A stretch of DNA of 45,389 bases from Bradyrhizobium sp. AT1 (GTDB lineage Bacteria; Pseudomonadota; Alphaproteobacteria; Rhizobiales; Xanthobacteraceae): assembly GCF_001590795.1 (NCBI RefSeq), contig NZ_JXDL01000001.1:4719811-4765199 (forward strand), in the 5' to 3' direction. The notes beneath the pieces are model-generated. The model ran no database searches and had not been told where the DNA came from. It saw only the letters and a list, made by a program, of their open reading frames with translations. How positions within the stretch are numbered: position 1 is the stretch's first letter; the number at the start of each line of letters is the position of its first letter. Both the position numbers and the translations under genes were made by a program. Below are positions 41,588 to 45,389 of the stretch, in pieces.

Positions 41588-42395
41588 TGCTGATCGAGTA
41601 AGTAACACCCTCCTCCATAGAAAACTGTATTCCGTCGTCGAGATGCTTAAAGTCGAGATACGCGTCACCGCCGCGGTCGCCAATCAGTTCAAGAAACATC
41701 CGCTCTTGATTGAGCAAGAGATTGAAGTACCTGCGCACACCGCGAGGCGTCGCCCAGCCAAACACGATACCAGCATTCACAGCGTCGAGCCGATTGACAG
41801 GAGCGAGGTCCATAAATCGAAGTACGGCATCAATCGAGATTCCTCTCGAGTAATGCCCATGCGACAGCACATAGTTATGCATCCCGCCGCCGATCAAAGC
41901 CTCATCCTCATCCCGACGATACCATCGTCCGATCTTTAAGAGATTTTGCCACCCCATCGGCGAAGTAAATTCCTCGCTCTGCTGCGAGCCGTTCGATCGT
42001 TCGCAACGCGACACCGAAAACATTTTGCATATGTCATCAAGGAGAATACCTATCTGTGCGGATGTCTCTATCCTGCGGCCGAGCGGCATTCGAAGTATAT
42101 CGATTAGCTCTCTCGGATCGACGTGCCGAAACACAGGCAGTAACGGCTTTTCCAAGACCCATGCAGCTCCGGCTTCAGCATGTACCCATCCGCTTGTCTT
42201 GGACTCGGGCGTAATTAGGCACAACACAAGCTTGGAGTTCTTCAGTGCACTACGAATCGTAGGTTCCCAGTTCTCGCCAGCATTCAGGTTGCGCTCGGCC
42301 AAAAATACCCGAAGGCCCAGATCGTCAAGCTGAGAGGCCAGGCTAGCTGCAATTTCCCCGTTCTTCTGAGCATAACTGATAAAGACGTGATACAT
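41430..42395 (-). CDS. TIR-domain protein with C-terminal lectin-like (LamG/ConA-type) domain
   Basis: Protein of 321 residues with AGGGGG about 6 bases before ATG 42395. Residues 1-130 are a TIR domain: YHVFISYAQKNGEIAASLAS, the BB-loop area FLAERNLNAGENW, and S68-x-W70-V-H-A-E74, which places E74 as the catalytic Glu of NAD-cleaving TIRs. Residues about 180-320 look like a beta-sandwich of the LamG/DUF1080-type: GISIDAVLRFMDLAP, NAGIVFGWATPRGVRRYFNL, YSISITIADRRL, and a closing GRVGLRPWRSRIECEKFEVRG. TIR enzymes in defence deplete NAD+ or make cADPR-type signals. A lectin-like fold could be the sensor (inference). GC is much lower than neighbours (27 of 60 bases in 41581-41640). It is stand-alone with no partner gene. 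Confidence 0.85.
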   Translation of the reverse strand: MYHVFISYAQKNGEIAASLASQLDDLGLRVFLAERNLNAGENWEPTIRSALKNSKLVLCLITPESKTSGWVHAEAGAAWVLEKPLLPVFRHVDPRELIDILRMPLGRRIETSAQIGILLDDICKMFSVSRCERSNGSQQSEEFTSPMGWQNLLKIGRWYRRDEDEALIGGGMHNYVLSHGHYSRGISIDAVLRFMDLAPVNRLDAVNAGIVFGWATPRGVRRYFNLLLNQERMFLELIGDRGGDAYLDFKHLDDGIQFSMEEGVTYSISITIADRRLATRVVGPYDQWSYSVALPEDPLGRVGLRPWRSRIECEKFEVRGL

Positions 42396-42401
42396 CCGCG
42401 C

Positions 42402-42470
42402 CCCCTGAGTCCGTCAGGCATTTCGCGAGACAGATCGCCAATTATCGATCATCTGGCCACAAAGAGTACA
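42402..42470 (-). promoter_or_regulatory. Ribosome site and weak promoter of the TIR gene
   Basis: Reading leftward: a good -10 (GATAAT, 42446-42441), a poor -35 (about 42470-42465), and the Shine-Dalgarno AGGGGG (42407-42402). The rest of 42396-42589 holds no gene and is AT-richer than the SGNH gene beside it. Confidence 0.35.
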
Positions 42471-42589
42471 CTGAGGCAACATGGCAGCTCAGACCCGACA
42501 AAGGAATTGTGACGGAGGCCGGCACTGATTTGGTTAGGCAAACGCAATCTCTTAAGCCCACCTGCCTTGAATAAAGAGAGCAGCAGTTC

Positions 42590-43690
42590 TCACCGTTGCT
42601 GCAAGTATGTTTTGACCTGAGCCTTCAACTCGTCCAGCGACGCCAGCGGTGTCTTTGAATCCACCAAATAATCCCCGCTCGCCAGCCATTGCAGCACCAT
42701 CGCATCCACCACCGGCGAATGGTGGATGACGTCGCCGTAATTGTTCAGATCGTGCGTCACCTGCTTGATCCCCCGGAAATCGTGCAGGCGCACATTGGGC
42801 AGCTGCGTCAACCGCTGCGCAATCACCGCCGTCAAATCCATGACGATCTTCAGCGTCTCGGGCGAGGCATCGCGCATGGCGACGAATTGCAGGATCGAAT
42901 AGGGCGGGAAGTAGACGTCGAAGGTCACCTCGGGGTGGCGCGCGATCAGGCCGACGGCGTCCTGCTCGAAATGCCGCACCATGGCCTCATAGCCGTAGCC
43001 TTCGCCGAGGAAACGGCTGCGCACCGGACTGGTGATGTAGGCGAAGGCGGCAAGCGCCTTCGCCGCGTTGTAGTCACGCGCAATATCGAAATTTCGCGGC
43101 AACGCGTAGATGTCGTCCACGTCTTCCAGCGCGAATTTGACGGGAAGATAAGGCGCCGCGCGGGTCAGCGGCGCCTGCAGTGGGGGGATCGACCGTAGCA
43201 GCGCGAACAGGGATTCCTTCGCCATCGCGGCGCTGAACAGATAGGACGCGATGCCCTTGGCCGTCCTGCGGTAGAGATCGACGGACAAATAGGGATCGGC
43301 CTCGATGTCGGCTGCATCGACAAAGATAAAGTCGTCCATCGCCCAGATCACCCGCTTTGCGCCGCGCGCGATCGCCTGCTCCAGCACAAAACTCTGCTGG
43401 CGCGAATTGGAGCCGGTCATCGCCAGCTTGAGCGAGCGGACGCCGAGCGCACGGTCGATGTCGCTCTGGCGGAAATGGATCGCGAGCGAAGTGCCCATGA
43501 AAACAGTGTCGAACGACTGACTGCGGATCAGTCCGGCATTCTGCACGCGCGTGTCCTCGGAATAGAACGCGCGCGGGGAAGGACGGAACAGCTGCAGGGG
43601 ATCGACGACATAGGTGAGCAAGGCCGCGCCGAGCACGCATGCGATGCTCGCGAGCAGAAGTCGTCCCAGTTGTGCGAACGCCCCGCCCAT
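42590..43690 (-). CDS. SGNH/AlgJ-like acyltransfer partner protein
   Basis: Protein of 366 residues with an N-terminal signal anchor (LGRLLLASIACVLGAALLTY) and a periplasmic SGNH-like domain. The block I motif reads FDTVFMGTSLAIHF (GTS in place of GDS), and a catalytic-type block V is suggested by NNYGDVIHHSPVVDAMVL (Asp and His, as in the D-x-x-H motif). Proteins of this kind work with an MBOAT channel to move acyl groups onto cell-surface polymers, as AlgJ/AlgX do with AlgI. The gene follows the MBOAT gene with a one-base TGATG overlap, confirming that they are a unit. The target polymer is not known. Confidence 0.85.
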   Translation of the reverse strand: MGGAFAQLGRLLLASIACVLGAALLTYVVDPLQLFRPSPRAFYSEDTRVQNAGLIRSQSFDTVFMGTSLAIHFRQSDIDRALGVRSLKLAMTGSNSRQQSFVLEQAIARGAKRVIWAMDDFIFVDAADIEADPYLSVDLYRRTAKGIASYLFSAAMAKESLFALLRSIPPLQAPLTRAAPYLPVKFALEDVDDIYALPRNFDIARDYNAAKALAAFAYITSPVRSRFLGEGYGYEAMVRHFEQDAVGLIARHPEVTFDVYFPPYSILQFVAMRDASPETLKIVMDLTAVIAQRLTQLPNVRLHDFRGIKQVTHDLNNYGDVIHHSPVVDAMVLQWLASGDYLVDSKTPLASLDELKAQVKTYLQQR

Positions 43691-45126
43691 CAGAACCTGA
43701 AATAGATGAACTCGCTGTGGCTGCCGATGCCGAGCAGCCCGAACGCGAGCACCAGCGACGCCGCGTAGAGGAACAGCGGCCGCATGCGGCCGGCCCGCAA
43801 GGCTTCGCCGATCCTGCGATTGGCATGGTCATATCCCAACAGCGATTGCGAATTCGGTGCCAGCCACACCAGCGCAGCGTAGAAGGCGATGAGGACGAGA
43901 GCTGCGATCTCCGCGCGGCCAAGCACGATAGTCGCGGGATCGACCATGGCGTGGAGCACACGCAGTGCCCATTCCACGCTCGCGGCGCGGAAGAACACCC
44001 AGGCAACGACGATGGCGAGGAAGGTCAGCGCCGCGCCTGCGATGCGGGCCGGGCGCGCAAGCAGTGGCGGCACATCAGACACCAGCGCGTTGAAGGCGTG
44101 GTTGACGCAGAGATAGGCGCCATGCAATGCGCCCCACACCACAAACGTCCAGGCCGCGCCGTGCCAGAGCCCGCCGAGCAGCATCGTGACCATCAGATTG
44201 ACGTAACGCAGCACACGGCCGTGCCTGTTGCCCCCGAGCGGGATGTAGAGATAGTCGCGCAGGAATTGCGACAGCGTCATGTGCCAGCGGCGCCAGAACT
44301 CGACGATGCTGGTGGCCTTGTAAGGCGAGTTGAAATTCACGGGGAGGAAGATGCCGAACATCAGCGAGATCCCGATCGCCATGTCGGAATAGCCGGAGAA
44401 GTCGAAATAGAGCTGGAAGGTGTAGGCGAGCGCCCCACACCAGGCCTGGTCGAAGCTCGGCGAGCGCGCCTCGAAGGCGAGCGCGACCAGCGGCTGGATG
44501 CCGTCGGCCAGGCAGGTCTTCTTGAACAGGCCGATGGCGAAGATGATGACTCCGCACAGCATGAGATGGCCGTCCGGATGCTTCGTTTCCTCCCGCTCGA
44601 ATTGCGGGATCATGTCCTTGTGGTGAAGGATCGGCCCCGCGATCAGATGTGGAAAATACGTCACGAACAACGCGTAATGCGGTAGCGCATAGGCCGCGAC
44701 CTGGCCGCGATAGGCGTCCACCAGGAACGCGATCTGCGTGAAGGTGTAGAAGGAGATGCCGACCGGCAGCAGGATGTTGACCGCAAAATGTGAGCCGAAC
44801 AGCGTGTTGATATTCTCGGTAACGAAGCCGGCATATTTGAAGATGCCGAGCACGAGCAGATCGCCGGCGACGCCCAGCGCGAGCGTCATCTTTCGTTGGG
44901 TCGGCGTGAGCTTCGCCACGATCAGGAGATGGCCGACGCCGTAATTGAAGGCGATCGAGAGCAGCAGCAGGGCCACGAACTGCCAGCTGCCGATGGCGTA
45001 GAAGACAATCGAGGCCAGCGCCAGCCAGATCACCGGCGCCAGATTGCTGCGCCGTCCCAGCCCGAAATAGCCGGCGAGCACGATCGGCAGGAACAGCAGG
45101 ATGAACGGATAGGAATTGAACAGCAT
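43690..45126 (-). CDS. MBOAT-family membrane O-acyltransferase (AlgI/DltB type)
   Basis: Protein of 478 residues from ATG 45126 (MLFNSYPFILLFLPIVLAGY). A start at 45168 adds 14 unlikely residues. About ten membrane helices are visible, with the AlgI pattern: HLIAGPILHHKDMIPQFE, YSDMAIGISLMFGIFLPVNF, WRRWHMTLSQFLRDYLYIPL, GGLWHGAAWTFVVWGALHG. The conserved His of MBOATs (LWHGAAW) is present. The enzyme passes an acetyl or acyl group from a cytoplasmic donor across the membrane to its SGNH partner, which is encoded directly downstream. Likely substrate: an exopolysaccharide or other surface glycan (inference). Confidence 0.93.
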   Translation of the reverse strand: MLFNSYPFILLFLPIVLAGYFGLGRRSNLAPVIWLALASIVFYAIGSWQFVALLLLSIAFNYGVGHLLIVAKLTPTQRKMTLALGVAGDLLVLGIFKYAGFVTENINTLFGSHFAVNILLPVGISFYTFTQIAFLVDAYRGQVAAYALPHYALFVTYFPHLIAGPILHHKDMIPQFEREETKHPDGHLMLCGVIIFAIGLFKKTCLADGIQPLVALAFEARSPSFDQAWCGALAYTFQLYFDFSGYSDMAIGISLMFGIFLPVNFNSPYKATSIVEFWRRWHMTLSQFLRDYLYIPLGGNRHGRVLRYVNLMVTMLLGGLWHGAAWTFVVWGALHGAYLCVNHAFNALVSDVPPLLARPARIAGAALTFLAIVVAWVFFRAASVEWALRVLHAMVDPATIVLGRAEIAALVLIAFYAALVWLAPNSQSLLGYDHANRRIGEALRAGRMRPLFLYAASLVLAFGLLGIGSHSEFIYFRF

Positions 45127-45200
45127 CAGGCTGGACCGGCGGCGGGGATATGGCCCCTCAAAGCACACAAGAGGCGGATCAACAACCCGGCGCCTTGGCG

Positions 45201-45233
45201 CAGGTTCTTAGCGCAGGTTCTTCTCAGGTTCTT
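45201..45233. repeat. Three direct repeats of CAGGTTCTT
   Basis: Copies at 45201-45209, 45214-45222 and 45225-45233, 13 and 11 bases apart, lie about 80-110 bases upstream of the leftward MBOAT start. They may be slippage or a set of binding sites. Confidence 0.55.
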
Positions 45234-45310
45234 GGCGCAGTCCTCGGAACTGCCGCGCTGGCAATTCTCGAAATCGGGACGATATAAGGTGGAATGCGGT
45301 GCCCTTTTTC

Positions 45311-45336
45311 CCCTCTCCCCGCTTGCGGGGAGAGGG
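45311..45336. repeat. Perfect 12-bp hairpin of a common intergenic element
   Basis: CCCTCTCCCCGC and its exact complement are separated by TT, followed by GTCAGGGTGAGGGGG. This sequence is frequent between genes in Bradyrhizobium (from memory). The right edge of the window (45337-45389) holds no gene I can support. Confidence 0.75.
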
Positions 45337-45389
45337 TCAGGGTGAGGGGGAGTCTCCACAGGGACGGTAACAATCGGACTCGCCGTGAG

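Noticed and set aside
1..45389. CRISPR array, tRNA or rRNA
   Set aside because: No regularly spaced repeats with unique spacers, no cloverleaf and no rRNA-like sequence seen on either strand.

Overview
The window is chromosomal DNA from a high-GC alphaproteobacterium, most likely Bradyrhizobium or a close relative. This rests on the gene families, the codon bias, and several families of inverted-repeat elements between genes that look like ones I remember from Bradyrhizobium and Rhodopseudomonas genomes. No database search was possible. There are no rRNA or tRNA genes, no CRISPR array and no recognisable transposase.

Layout. 1-13.2 kb: the end of a TPR protein, an OmpA-like lipoprotein-type or periplasmic protein, an RND efflux adaptor and pump overlapping by one base, a DUF433/DUF5615 toxin-antitoxin-like pair, a Crp/Fnr regulator, an AsmA-like protein, and a large membrane adenylate/guanylate cyclase (sensor-HAMP-GAF-cyclase). 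A gene-free stretch of about 950 bp rich in inverted repeats follows. It ends in what looks like the last codons of a higB toxin gene, next to an intact higA antitoxin gene. 13.2-21 kb: an unknown protein, then a GntR-type regulator leading a co-directional cluster: a SsuA/NMT1-type ABC importer (binding protein, permease, ATPase, second permease), a NodB-like deacetylase, a fumarylacetoacetate-hydrolase-family enzyme and a short MetE-like methyltransferase. This reads as uptake and breakdown of one small molecule.

21-31.5 kb: a tandem Spy/LTXXQ-like protein, a LysM protein and an exported unknown, then a leftward operon of a PotABCD-type importer with an FAD amine oxidase and a type II HAD hydrolase, divergent from a LysR (GcvA-like) regulator. 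31.5-36.8 kb: several small proteins that are easy to miss, a 7-bladed lactonase, a PAS protein, an RND adaptor with no pump beside it, and a caspase-fold protein whose catalytic His and Cys are replaced by Tyr and Ser. 36.8-41.2 kb: an unknown 575-residue protein with a DCDTT motif, an SNase-Sunset protein lacking one catalytic Glu, and a class V aminotransferase.

41.2-42.6 kb is an AT-richer accessory insertion. It carries a TIR-domain protein whose C-terminal half looks like a concanavalin/LamG-type beta-sandwich. This is the best candidate here for an undescribed immune-type sensor-effector. The window closes with an MBOAT O-acyltransferase and its SGNH/AlgJ-like partner, which probably O-acylate a cell-surface polymer.
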